A stretch of DNA of 34,674 bases from an uncultured Lentisphaerota bacterium. Its GTDB lineage: Bacteria; Verrucomicrobiota; Lentisphaeria; Victivallales; GWF2-50-93. The translations under genes and the position numbers were made by a program. The stretch covers positions 1-34,674 of the forward strand of contig CAIQLG010000245.1 in NCBI GenBank assembly GCA_903872565.1, read 5' to 3'. How positions within the stretch are numbered: position 1 is the stretch's first letter; each line of letters begins with the position of its first letter. Shown in pieces: positions 1 to 7,784 of the stretch. The notes under the pieces were generated by a model that ran no database searches, was not told where the DNA came from, and saw only the letters and a program-made list of their open reading frames with translations.

Positions 1-1
1 A

Positions 2-88
2 AAAATGATCGGCAATTACAAGAAGATGAAATGCATTGTCGAGAGGCTGGTGGAACTCAATGTGCAGCTCTTCAAACTAAAAGAATAG
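2..88 (+). CDS. C-terminal tail of a truncated gene, function unknown
   Basis: An open frame enters from the left edge and stops with TAG at 86-88. The 28 visible residues are Lys-rich and could form an amphipathic helix near the end (LVELNVQLFKLKE). No family can be recognised from so short a tail. It could equally be a chance open frame, although nothing interrupts it back to the window edge. Confidence 0.3.
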   Translation, partial: KMIGNYKKMKCIVERLVELNVQLFKLKE

Positions 89-603
89 CCTTTTTACTCC
101 ACTTCTTTAGCCTTAGCTTGACAGCTATGCCTTGACAGGCTCGGGGTGAGCCCTCCCTCCCCGGAACGGAATACAGGTTTTCCGTGCTACGCCTCGACAA
201 TGGTTTCCCTTGAACGCGTACTTGTACGCCTAGTTGTTTGACGCTTCGCTCAAACTCTGAGAGTTTGCTTTGTGCTTCGCACGGCTTACGGCCAGAATCG
301 GTCGGGCCGGCTTTCGCCGCCATTTCATTGCCCTCCCGGACCTGTCCGGTCGTTCTTAACGCAGGCATCGGAATCACCCAAACCTTCTATTTTTTGATAA
401 TTTTGATAATAGCGAAAAGAAAAGGAGGGATAGGGGTCACAATGACATATGCAAATGAAGTCATCTCCCGGAAAAGACGTATTACAATTTCTCAAGGATG
501 AACGGGATAATACATTGAATAATACAAAACGGCAATTTATATTTATCCGCATGAGTTTTGTAGATCGGCTCCTACTATGTCAAACAATACTTGGAAGTGA
601 ATT
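89..603. other. Intergenic stretch with small palindromes, no convincing gene
   Basis: This 515-nt gap has a relatively G+C-rich core (about 130-370). It contains perfect small dyads at 216-229 (GCGTAC-TT-GTACGC) and 251-267 (CAAACTCT-G-AGAGTTTG). A 101-codon frame lies on the minus strand (72-377) and an 87-codon frame on the plus strand (238-501). Neither has a recognisable domain, and the minus frame is Arg/Ser/Lys-rich and spans the palindromes. I see them as non-coding or degraded. The promoter of the following protease gene should lie near 500-600, but no clear -35/-10 pair stands out. Confidence 0.5.
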
Positions 604-3339
604 ATGAAAATTATGGCAGATGCTCGAACTTTAATTAAACTTTTTATGGCTCTCCTTGCTGTTTTCCCTACATTCCTACTGTCTGCGGCGGCATCCTTCA
701 CCCTGACCTCGCCGGTCGGAGGAGAATCATGGATGATCGGCACAAGCCATGACATAACCTGGTCGTCTTCAGATGTTTCCGGCACAGTTTGCGTGGAGGT
801 GCTGAAGCTGAAGACCGATGGCTCGACAGTTTCTTTCGCGATGGCCGACGCCATTCCGGTCGAAAATTCCAAATGGACCTGGAACATTCCCTATGAAATC
901 CCTCTGACTTCATTCTATGTCAGGATTTCCTTGACTGGAGCAAAAAGCATGGAAAGCACTGGCGGCAATTTTTCCGTGGTGGGCAATTCTGCGCCATATA
1001 TTGCGATTCGAGCACCGGTCGGCGGGGAAACCTGGGCTCTGGGCACAGCACACCAAATTTCCTGGGAGTCGCACAATATCCAGGGAAATCTAAAAATAAT
1101 AATTAAAAAGACCGCAGTACAGGTTTTGGCAATTTCTGATATTCCGGTCGTCGATGGCCGGTATTCGTGGACTCTTCCGGCGGATCTTGTTCCCGGAGAA
1201 GACTATACCGTAACTGTCAATAGCCCGGATGCCGGGATGGAATCCACGAGCGGCAACATAACTGTTTCAGCAGTCCCGCCCGCCAAGAAAAAATGGACAT
1301 TCATGAAATATCTTGACTGCGACAACAATCTGGAGGAATGCGAACTGGACGGGTTCGTAACGATAGCATCGGTCGGCAGTGACAGCAATGTCAACGTCGT
1401 CGCACAGGTTGACCGCCATCCCGCCTACGACACAAGATTCGGGAACTGGACCGATGCCAAACGTTTTTATGTTTCCAAGGGAATGGAGCCTACACAGGCG
1501 AACGCCGTCCAGGATCTCGGAGAAATCAACATGGCAAGCAAATCAACTCTTACAGATTTCCTGTGCTGGGCTATGGACAATTATCCCGCCGACAGATATT
1601 TTCTTGTATTCAGCAACCACGGACTCGGATGGGAAAGCGATGAGGGCGAATACGACAACTGGAACACCAGCACCACAAGACAGGGAGGCAGTGTGGACAG
1701 CACGAACGGCCAGATATATCTTTCGACCAGGGCCATCCAGGAAGGAATTGACGCGGCGCCGTCAGACTTGAACATCGTCGGATTCGATGCCTGCGACATG
1801 GACATGCTCGAGGTCGCATATCAGATCCGCAACACCGGCGCAAAAGTCTTCATAGGCTCCCAGAACACCGAGGGCTTGTGGGGCTGGGACTATATCCCCA
1901 TCTTGTCGGCGTTGCAGGCTCGTCCCAACGATATCACCGAAACAGAACTGGGCTCGCTCGTATGCAACACATTCATGGACAACGTCGATAAATATATCCC
2001 TTTTTATACCTCGACACAGGCGGCGATTGACCTTTCCTCGATTGACGGACTGGCCGTAAATGTCAGCGCTCTTGCAGATGCGATGCGCCTGTCCAGCAAG
2101 GACAAGGGCAAAGCCAAGCTGGCCGCGGGAGCCGTCCTGGAATCTGTCCGCCAGGCAGTCATCTGCGAACGGCACAACAAGTTAATGGACGGCAAAATAT
2201 ACGGGATGAATTTCTACTTCCCTGACAAGAGGGTAGATCCTAAATACAATGCGGAAAATCTGGATTTCGTGTCGGGAACGACTTGGAAGACATTCCTTGA
2301 TGCGTATTTCGCGCAGGACCTGAAGTCAACCTGGATCGGAAAAGCGAGGAAGGGTCTCTGGGAGGAATACGAAGCGGATGATCCGACTACCGACTTCGGA
2401 CACATTGACATCGTGGGTTTCTGCCTAAGGCTGAATGCGGAACCCTACAACAGCAGAATATTTGTAAGCTCCTCGCCATCTGACATTTCCGAGACAACTC
2501 CTTCTGGAACTGCAATTGTGAAACCAGGAAAAACACTCGAACTGGAGGCGAAGCTTAAAAGTGTTCCTGAAGCGTCCAACTACCATTTTGCAAGATGGAC
2601 CACTGTCGGCGGAGGAACACTGACGGATTTGTTCAGTGCTAAAACATCTCTGACAGTGAATCACGACGGAAGCGCCACTGCGATATTCGCGGAAAACAAG
2701 GATTCATACACAGTGTCACTTTCGATTTCCGGACATGGTTCTCTGACAGGCGAAAGCTCTCAAATTGTGCCGTCAGGAGGCAGTTGCTCCACAGTTATGG
2801 CCGTTCCCGAAAATGGATATGTTTTCCTTTTCTGGACAGGCGATTATTCCGGGACCGACAATCCCTTGACAGTCACAAATGTGCTTTCCGACATGAAGAT
2901 CACGGCGGCCTTCGGGAATCCCGCATCCATGAGCATCCGTTCCTTATCCATCAGCCTGGACAACAAGAAATCATCCGACAAGATTTCAATAAAAAGTGCA
3001 GTTTATCCTGTTACGGCTCCGACAGCCGTGCAATCCGCGAAACTCGCAATTGACGGCGCGCTTGTCTTCGATTGTCCCTCCGGAAGCAATTGGACGTCGA
3101 AAAATGGAGTTCTGACATATTCGACCTCGAAAGGTGACACGCCGAAATTCATGCTTGTCCTTGACACAGCCAATGGCATCTGGTCATTCAAAGCCTCCGA
3201 TCTTTCGGCGGCGTCTCAAATCAATCCTCTAGATGGAATTTCCATTGAATTGAGCATCAACGGAAACAGCGTTGGCAAAACTGCGGTTCCACTTGAAAAC
3301 CTGCAGTTGAAATCCAAAATAGAATATTCCGGAAAATAA
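604..3339 (+). CDS. Secreted clostripain-like (C11) cysteine protease with surface domains
   Basis: A 911-residue exported protease. Residues 1-30 are a signal peptide (hydrophobic core LFMALLAVFPTFLL, then SAAA). Residues about 33-125 and 131-222 are two copies of a Ser/Thr-rich extracellular Ig-like module (SPVGGESW...ITW, repeated as APVGGETW...ISW), resembling the Kre9/KNH-type domain. The C11 catalytic domain starts near 230 (KWTFMKYLDCDNNLE). It carries the catalytic His339 in FSNHGLGW and the nucleophile Cys397 in VGFDACDMDMLEVAYQ, so both catalytic residues are intact. Residues about 620-775 resemble InlB-type B repeats (FARWTT..., FLFWTGDYSG...). The last about 130 residues are an unassigned beta-rich region. 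Clostripains cleave after Arg or Lys. Here the role is probably extracellular protein degradation or processing. It stands alone, convergent with the next gene. The Shine-Dalgarno is weak (AAGTGA); Met4 is an alternative start. Confidence 0.88.
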   Translation: MKIMADARTLIKLFMALLAVFPTFLLSAAASFTLTSPVGGESWMIGTSHDITWSSSDVSGTVCVEVLKLKTDGSTVSFAMADAIPVENSKWTWNIPYEIPLTSFYVRISLTGAKSMESTGGNFSVVGNSAPYIAIRAPVGGETWALGTAHQISWESHNIQGNLKIIIKKTAVQVLAISDIPVVDGRYSWTLPADLVPGEDYTVTVNSPDAGMESTSGNITVSAVPPAKKKWTFMKYLDCDNNLEECELDGFVTIASVGSDSNVNVVAQVDRHPAYDTRFGNWTDAKRFYVSKGMEPTQANAVQDLGEINMASKSTLTDFLCWAMDNYPADRYFLVFSNHGLGWESDEGEYDNWNTSTTRQGGSVDSTNGQIYLSTRAIQEGIDAAPSDLNIVGFDACDMDMLEVAYQIRNTGAKVFIGSQNTEGLWGWDYIPILSALQARPNDITETELGSLVCNTFMDNVDKYIPFYTSTQAAIDLSSIDGLAVNVSALADAMRLSSKDKGKAKLAAGAVLESVRQAVICERHNKLMDGKIYGMNFYFPDKRVDPKYNAENLDFVSGTTWKTFLDAYFAQDLKSTWIGKARKGLWEEYEADDPTTDFGHIDIVGFCLRLNAEPYNSRIFVSSSPSDISETTPSGTAIVKPGKTLELEAKLKSVPEASNYHFARWTTVGGGTLTDLFSAKTSLTVNHDGSATAIFAENKDSYTVSLSISGHGSLTGESSQIVPSGGSCSTVMAVPENGYVFLFWTGDYSGTDNPLTVTNVLSDMKITAAFGNPASMSIRSLSISLDNKKSSDKISIKSAVYPVTAPTAVQSAKLAIDGALVFDCPSGSNWTSKNGVLTYSTSKGDTPKFMLVLDTANGIWSFKASDLSAASQINPLDGISIELSINGNSVGKTAVPLENLQLKSKIEYSGK

Positions 3340-3372
3340 ATGTAATGCGTTAGACTTTGTTGTTTCGCTATT

Positions 3373-3430
3373 GGTGGAGGGTCGGGTTCCACCCCGACCG
3401 CGATTGGACGGCGTGGAAGCCGTCCCTCCA
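3373..3430. repeat. Bilobed palindromic repeat element (GTGGAGGG family)
   Basis: The outer arms TGGAGG/CCTCCA enclose two perfect 7-bp hairpins: GGTCGGG (3380) with CCCGACC (3393), and GGACGGC (3406) with GCCGTCC (3419). Their 6-nt loops, TTCCAC and GTGGAA, are exact reverse complements. The element sits between two convergent genes, so it could also stop transcription from both sides, although no T-run follows. The left flank ATGTAATGCGTTA recurs almost exactly before the copy at 25996. Confidence 0.8.
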
Positions 3431-3468
3431 AAAAGACAATAATCCGAATAACAAATGATGCCTGACTT

Positions 3469-4971
3469 TTATTTTTCTTCTTTCTCGCCAAAGACTTCGG
3501 CCTGGAAAGTCAGAAATTTGCAACCTTGTTTCCAGGCATCCGGGGGAAGACCTGCCTTCATCGCAAGATTTGTGAGGGTCTGATCAAGGTTCCAGCCCTG
3601 TTCTGGCGCCACCTGCGGGAGGAATACCGCCTTGCTGTATCCTTTTTGGAGAACCATTCCGTCGAGTCCGATCTTGATGTCCTTGTATGATTCAACCTGC
3701 CTTGGAACGGTGAGCGCGGAGATCTCAATGCTGATCTCCGGAAGCTCGTTCTCCGCCACATTGTTGAATCTGGGGTCTTCGACTGCGGCGTTTATGGCAT
3801 TGGAGATAATTGATTTGTAGAGCGGCTGGCTCGGAAAGATTTCCCCTATACATCCGCGCAGACGTCCATTTTTCTTGAGGGTCACGAAGGCGGCCCGTTG
3901 CTGCTTCATCGCGTCGGTGATTTTGATGTCAAGATCTTCGGGACTTGGCACTTTTTCGTTTTTCAGATAATATCCTATCGTCTTGCGGGCGAGACTGAGC
4001 AAAGTTTTCCTGTCCACTTCCGGCAAGCCCTCGTCTGTGGATTTCTCCATTTTTTTCCATTCTCCCGTGAATGCGGCTGCAACATAGCTGACAGTATTGC
4101 TTCTGTCGCCCGTGACGATGCCAGAATCCGTGTGTTCGACAAGATTGGCGACGGCATTTTCCGGGAGTGCGGACAGGATGGTGGCGATCGGAACGGCTCC
4201 GCAGATTGTCGCACCGGATTTTTCGATGAAGGCCATAAAGCTCTTCGCATCCTTTTTCTCTATCAAGGCATACGCCTCCATGTCAATCTTCTTCACATTT
4301 TCAGGAGTATTTTTATCGAACGGAATATACCTGAAACGTGCTCCACAATGGATGAAGTCAGAGCTCGTGACGATCAGAGTGTCATCGCTCATAAGGGATG
4401 AGATCTCCTTTCCGGCCTTCGCGACTGTCTCGTAATCGCACTGCCCGGCGACAATGAAGACCAGTTTGAAATCCTTGAGCGCATATTGCAGGAGCGGGAC
4501 TTCCATCTGGACGCTATGTTCCGGGGTCAAGGCTTCGGGGATATTCTTGAAAACCGGGTTTTTAAGAAGTTTTGATATGAGTGCCGAATCGGATGTGACC
4601 TTTCCGAGCGGAGTCTCGTAGGAATCGAAAACTGGCACGCTGTAGGTGTTTTTCATTCCTACATTATGTGACGGGCCAATTATGATTATGGTCTTGTATT
4701 TTTTTGTGAGCTGATTTATCCCGGATGCCGCGGTCTGCCCGGAATAGTCATATCCCGCATGTGGCAGAATCAGTGAAATTATGTCGCCCTTGGTTTCCGG
4801 TTTTTTAGCGGACTTGAAAAATTTCTGGAGCTGTTCCTTCAGGACATCGGGATTGTCCGGATACCATGTGCCCGCAATTCCGGATTGTATGACTTTTTCG
4901 CCCGCCGGGCTGTTGAAGACCATCACCGAGAGCAGACCCGAGACACACAACGGTTTCAGAATTGTATTCAT
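3469..4971 (-). CDS. amrB-amrA: AmmeMemoRadiSam proteins B and A fused (Memo-AMMECR1), exported
   Basis: A 500-residue fusion of two members of the AmmeMemoRadiSam set. Residues 1-23 look like a signal peptide (LCVSGLLSVMVFNSPAG). Residues about 27-295 are a Memo-like domain of the extradiol-dioxygenase fold, with candidate metal ligands His71 (LPHAGYDYSG), His102 (GPSHNVG) and the SSDFIHCG segment. Residues about 315-500 are an AMMECR1 domain with the signature LRGCIG near residue 370 and NAINAAVEDPRF after it. The start chosen is ATG at 4971, because AGGAGG lies 7 nt upstream; the frame extends 20 codons further without a ribosome site. The radical SAM partner is encoded separately at 18586-19560. 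The biochemical role of the trio is not established. A signal peptide implies that this half acts outside the cytoplasm. Confidence 0.87.
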   Translation of the reverse strand: MNTILKPLCVSGLLSVMVFNSPAGEKVIQSGIAGTWYPDNPDVLKEQLQKFFKSAKKPETKGDIISLILPHAGYDYSGQTAASGINQLTKKYKTIIIIGPSHNVGMKNTYSVPVFDSYETPLGKVTSDSALISKLLKNPVFKNIPEALTPEHSVQMEVPLLQYALKDFKLVFIVAGQCDYETVAKAGKEISSLMSDDTLIVTSSDFIHCGARFRYIPFDKNTPENVKKIDMEAYALIEKKDAKSFMAFIEKSGATICGAVPIATILSALPENAVANLVEHTDSGIVTGDRSNTVSYVAAAFTGEWKKMEKSTDEGLPEVDRKTLLSLARKTIGYYLKNEKVPSPEDLDIKITDAMKQQRAAFVTLKKNGRLRGCIGEIFPSQPLYKSIISNAINAAVEDPRFNNVAENELPEISIEISALTVPRQVESYKDIKIGLDGMVLQKGYSKAVFLPQVAPEQGWNLDQTLTNLAMKAGLPPDAWKQGCKFLTFQAEVFGEKEEK

Positions 4972-5336
4972 CCCAATCCTCCTTGTTGTTGTATTAAATT
5001 TGTTCTTACTTATTATTTTCAAATATTTCAAAGAATGGCCTGTTACAATAACTCGGCAAACAGTGACTTCAAGATTTTCTGAACAACATAAATTTTCAAG
5101 TTAAATTTCTGTTGCAGTGGAATCATCCGGAAATCCTGTTAAATTAGGAAATCCAATGTCATCCAAGGGATAAGGGATGGCAGGGGTTACAGAAATTTGT
5201 AAAATAATAAGTCAGTCTTTATTGGAAATTTTACTGTAGCCGCCCCTGTGTCAGGGCCGTTCACGGCTGACACGGCCGTGCCTACAGCCAATGTAACAAT
5301 AAAAACTTACGCACTACAAAAAAGGTATTATTCATT
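4972..5336. other. Divergent intergenic region
   Basis: This 365-nt spacer separates the divergent amrB-amrA fusion and the oxidoreductase gene, so it should hold promoters for both. Apart from the palindromic element at 5235-5286 it is A+T-rich, and I see no gene, tRNA or riboswitch-like structure. The AGGAGG Shine-Dalgarno of the minus-strand gene lies at its left edge. Confidence 0.5.
5235..5286. repeat. Bilobed palindromic repeat element (TGTAG family)
   Basis: The outer arms TGTAG/CTACA enclose two small hairpins (around CCTG-TGT-CAGG, and GGC-TGACACG-GCC). The loop regions TGTGTCA and TGACACG are complementary at six of seven positions. The architecture matches the GTGGAGGG-ended elements in this window but the termini differ. 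It lies about 50 nt upstream of the oxidoreductase start, inside its likely leader. Confidence 0.65.
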
Positions 5337-6404
5337 ATGGCAAAGAAACTTAAATTCGCTATAGTAGGCTGTGGGCGCATATCGAAAAACCATCTCGAGG
5401 CACTGACTTCGGGCAATCTTTCCTCTGAACTTGTCGCCGTATGCGACCTCATCCCGGAGAAAGCAAAGGAGAAATCCGAAAAATACAAGGTGCCGTTCTA
5501 CACCGACTACCACAAGATGATGGAAAGTCATCCGGAAATTGATGTCGTGAACATCGCGACTCCGACAGGAATGCACGCCAGACATGTGATTGACATCTCA
5601 CGTCACGGAAAAAATATCATAGTCGAAAAACCTATGGCTCTAAGAGTCGAGGACTGCGACGCGATGATGAAGGCCTGCGCGGATAACAAGTGCCGACTTT
5701 TCGTCGTTCAGCAGAACAGGTTCAACAAGGCGGTTCAGGCGGCAAGGAAGGCGCTCGACAGCGGAAGATTCGGAAAACAGGTTCTAGGAACGGTCAGAGT
5801 CAGATGGAAACGCACCCAGAAATATTATGAACAGGACAACTGGCATGGCACCTGGGCGCTCGACGGCGGCGTAATGTCCCAGCAGGCGAGCCATCATCTT
5901 GATCTTCTCCAATGGTTCATGGGGCCGATTGACACGATGCAGTGCATTTCGGCAACGACACTTCTCGACATCGAGGTGGAGGACACCGCTGTAGCAACTT
6001 TCCGTTTCAAGTCCGGGGCGCTCGGCGCATTCGAGGCGACTGTCGCGAGCCGTCCTGAGGATCTCGAAGGTTCTCTCAATCTTCTCGGAGAAAACGGGTC
6101 AGTCATACTTGGTGGTTTTGCAGTGAACAAGATTGTCTATTGGAAATTTGAAAATCCGCTTCCTGAAGACGAGGCGACAATTAAAGAGTTTTCCGTTGAT
6201 GTTCCGAATGTCTATGGGCTCGGCCACACACCGTATTTGAACAATGTGATTGAAGCTATCACCCAGAACAAGCCCGGTCTGGTGGAAGGCTCCGAAGGAA
6301 AGAAAAACATACAGATATTGACAGCTCTCTACGAGTCCGCCGCAACAGGCGGCACGGTCGTCTATCCGGGATATCCGGTCAAAGTATCGAAACTCGGGAA
6401 ATAA
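5337..6404 (+). CDS. Gfo/Idh/MocA-family NAD(P)-dependent oxidoreductase, WlbA/WbpB-like
   Basis: A 355-residue cytoplasmic dehydrogenase. The Rossmann dinucleotide site is at residues 8-16 (IVGCGRIS). The family EKP motif is at 97-99. The C-terminal alpha/beta domain carries the catalytic-type stretch GGVMSQQASHHLDLLQWF, with His186, His187 and Asp189. The opening RISKNHLEAL...ELVAVCD and the SQQASHHLDLL block most resemble enzymes that oxidise the 3-hydroxyl of UDP-N-acetylglucosamine or its uronic acid for surface-polysaccharide sugars. That substrate is an inference; Gfo/Idh/MocA enzymes act on many sugars. No aminotransferase or acetyltransferase partner lies nearby. The gene ends 5 nt from the end of the convergent next gene. 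Confidence 0.85.
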   Translation: MAKKLKFAIVGCGRISKNHLEALTSGNLSSELVAVCDLIPEKAKEKSEKYKVPFYTDYHKMMESHPEIDVVNIATPTGMHARHVIDISRHGKNIIVEKPMALRVEDCDAMMKACADNKCRLFVVQQNRFNKAVQAARKALDSGRFGKQVLGTVRVRWKRTQKYYEQDNWHGTWALDGGVMSQQASHHLDLLQWFMGPIDTMQCISATTLLDIEVEDTAVATFRFKSGALGAFEATVASRPEDLEGSLNLLGENGSVILGGFAVNKIVYWKFENPLPEDEATIKEFSVDVPNVYGLGHTPYLNNVIEAITQNKPGLVEGSEGKKNIQILTALYESAATGGTVVYPGYPVKVSKLGK

Positions 6405-6409
6405 AATCC

Positions 6410-7201
6410 TTATTTGATGTATCCCTTTTGAGTGTCTGGGGATTTGTTGGCTGGTTCCTTGTCGAAAATCGCTATGGCGTATTTTTCGATCCTGTAGTCA
6501 AGTCCTGTCGCCTGGCAAATACTATTTATGAGCGATTGCAGGGGAATCTTACTTACACTCATTGTGATTGGTTTTCCCATGCTTGCTTTTGAAACTTGCA
6601 GAAAAATATTGACACCGGTTTTATCCGGATCGAGTTCTCTGGATTTTCCAACTATCAGGATGAAACATTCTGAAACAGGCAATTCTTCAAACTCCATATT
6701 GTCAACGATCAAAGTTGCGAGTTTCTTTTGCAGTTCCTTATTTGCCGCAGTTACAACTGATTTATCTTTCATTGAATCATCGTCTGTAATAATTACAACG
6801 TAGTCTTCAATCTTGTATTTGAGCTTGCAGTTGAGACATACGTATCTAATTATTTCTCCTATTGAAATATTTTTGAAATCCATAGTGATCAAGGGGATTG
6901 ACTCGGCATTCTGCGGGTTTATCTTCAGCAGTATGTTTATCCCGCCACCTTTGGGATCCAACTCCTTGCTTCTCATCCGGATCCAATTGACAATAGGCTG
7001 GACCGGGGTGTCCACAAATTCCATCCTGTCAATGATAAGACTGTCAAGTTTTTTCTGTAGATTTTTTTGATCCTGGCTTGTTTCAGCCGCTCTCATCGCC
7101 TCCTTTGTTGAGGCCGTAAGGCAGATGGTCGCAGTTCCAACGAGAACAGCCAGAGCTATGAGGAAACTCAATATTGAACAGTGCTTGGATGTGCTGATCA
7201 T
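6410..7201 (-). CDS. Exported protein with two tandem STN-like domains
   Basis: 263 residues from the ATG at 7201, chosen because AGGAG lies 7 nt upstream; an ATG 8 codons earlier lacks a ribosome site. Residues about 1-30 are a signal peptide (FLIALAVLVGTATICL). The rest is an internal duplication. Repeat 1 (about 40-135) and repeat 2 (about 148-245) both follow the pattern LxSLIIDxMEF, PV, SRELDP, GxNIxL, a short beta-strand block, LI(N/R)xICxxxxLxYxIExYxIxI. This resembles the short secretin and TonB N-terminal (STN) fold common in PVC-group secretory proteins. No secretin pore or TonB barrel follows, so it is a free-standing periplasmic adaptor of unknown role. Confidence 0.7.
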   Translation of the reverse strand: MISTSKHCSILSFLIALAVLVGTATICLTASTKEAMRAAETSQDQKNLQKKLDSLIIDRMEFVDTPVQPIVNWIRMRSKELDPKGGGINILLKINPQNAESIPLITMDFKNISIGEIIRYVCLNCKLKYKIEDYVVIITDDDSMKDKSVVTAANKELQKKLATLIVDNMEFEELPVSECFILIVGKSRELDPDKTGVNIFLQVSKASMGKPITMSVSKIPLQSLINSICQATGLDYRIEKYAIAIFDKEPANKSPDTQKGYIK

Positions 7202-7583
7202 CTTGATACTCCTTTTTGGCTTCAAGTTTCAAGCCAACACTGTATTGTAGCATCAAAATGTCATATTAAAAACACTATAAGCTATAGTTTTTCAGATGAA
7301 TAATCTCATTATTTTTCTGAAAAACTTATCTGTATGTCCCCTTGTATTCATTTGAGAGAGTCTTGAGAAAAGCGTCGCCATTTTTGTCAGTCATATAGCC
7401 TATGCAGTGGATAGTCGGTGTTTCCATCCCCTTCTGTGTATAATATGCTTCATTGAGCATTTTGAGATGCGCTAAAAGGATAATCCACTTCAAACAGGGA
7501 GCAATACCTTATTTTTTGCTTGTCATTCTATCCCTCTTATGCTAATATTTGAATTCAAATTATGTTTTATATTGGGGATAAGA
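7202..7583. other. Intergenic border of the defence island
   Basis: This 382-nt A+T-rich gap contains a degraded minus-strand gene end (7326-7508). It also contains a weak hairpin at about 7270-7291 (ACTATA-AGC-TATAGT) followed by T5, which could act as a terminator. The right part should hold the promoter of the coupled defence operon starting at 7584. I see no attachment site or tRNA marking an insertion point. Confidence 0.5.
7326..7508 (-). pseudogene. C-terminal remnant of a VWA-domain-like protein
   Basis: The minus strand reads 60 codons between two stops without a usable start. The last about 45 residues (LNEAYYTQKGMETPTIHCIG, then YMTDKNGDAFLKTLSNEY and KGTYR) look like the final strand and helix of a von Willebrand A-type domain, where phrases of the type PTIHxIG...FLxxLAxxNxGxYR are usual. 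No upstream portion of such a domain is present; the frame closes at 7509. I read it as the stump of a gene whose 5' part was lost when the defence island arrived. Chance similarity is possible. Confidence 0.4.
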
Positions 7584-7784
7584 ATGCCAAATATTTTTGA
7601 CATCATTGAAATTTTTCTTTCAGAAAGGCTCCATAAGGTGCTATTTGTCTTCTTCAACGCATACGAGATGGCAGTTGAGAAAGTCGAAATTAAAAAAGAT
7701 AAACTCATTTACCAAGTACAGGCAAGACTTGAACAGAAATTCAACCGAGAACATCTGCCTACGTTAAGATGGAGAGTGAAATGA
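7584..7784 (+). CDS. 66-aa protein of unknown function, first gene of the defence operon
   Basis: The frame from ATG 7584 (GGGGA 5 nt upstream) ends in TGA at 7782-7784. It shares the four bases ATGA with the start of the next gene, a classic translational-coupling junction, which is the main reason to accept it. The product has a hydrophobic helix (IFDIIEIFLSERLHKVLFVFF) and then a charged half rich in Lys, Glu and Arg ending HLPTLRWRVK. I recognise no family. Position suggests a small partner or regulator of the STAND NTPase. The frame is open 15 codons further upstream, to 7539. Confidence 0.55.
   Translation: MPNIFDIIEIFLSERLHKVLFVFFNAYEMAVEKVEIKKDKLIYQVQARLEQKFNREHLPTLRWRVK

Noticed and set aside
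72..377. 101-codon minus-strand open frame in the left intergenic region
   Set aside because: It spans small palindromes, has an Arg/Ser/Lys-rich composition without domain signatures, and runs into the neighbouring gene tail; no convincing ribosome site.
238..501. 87-codon plus-strand frame, including a short stretch after AAAGGAGGGATAGGGG
   Set aside because: The purine run is too far (about 13 nt) from the ATG at 442, which would give only 19 residues; no family resemblance.
5105..5336. Riboswitch or structured leader before the oxidoreductase
   Set aside because: The only structure is the repeat-family palindrome at 5235; no known riboswitch core motif recognised.
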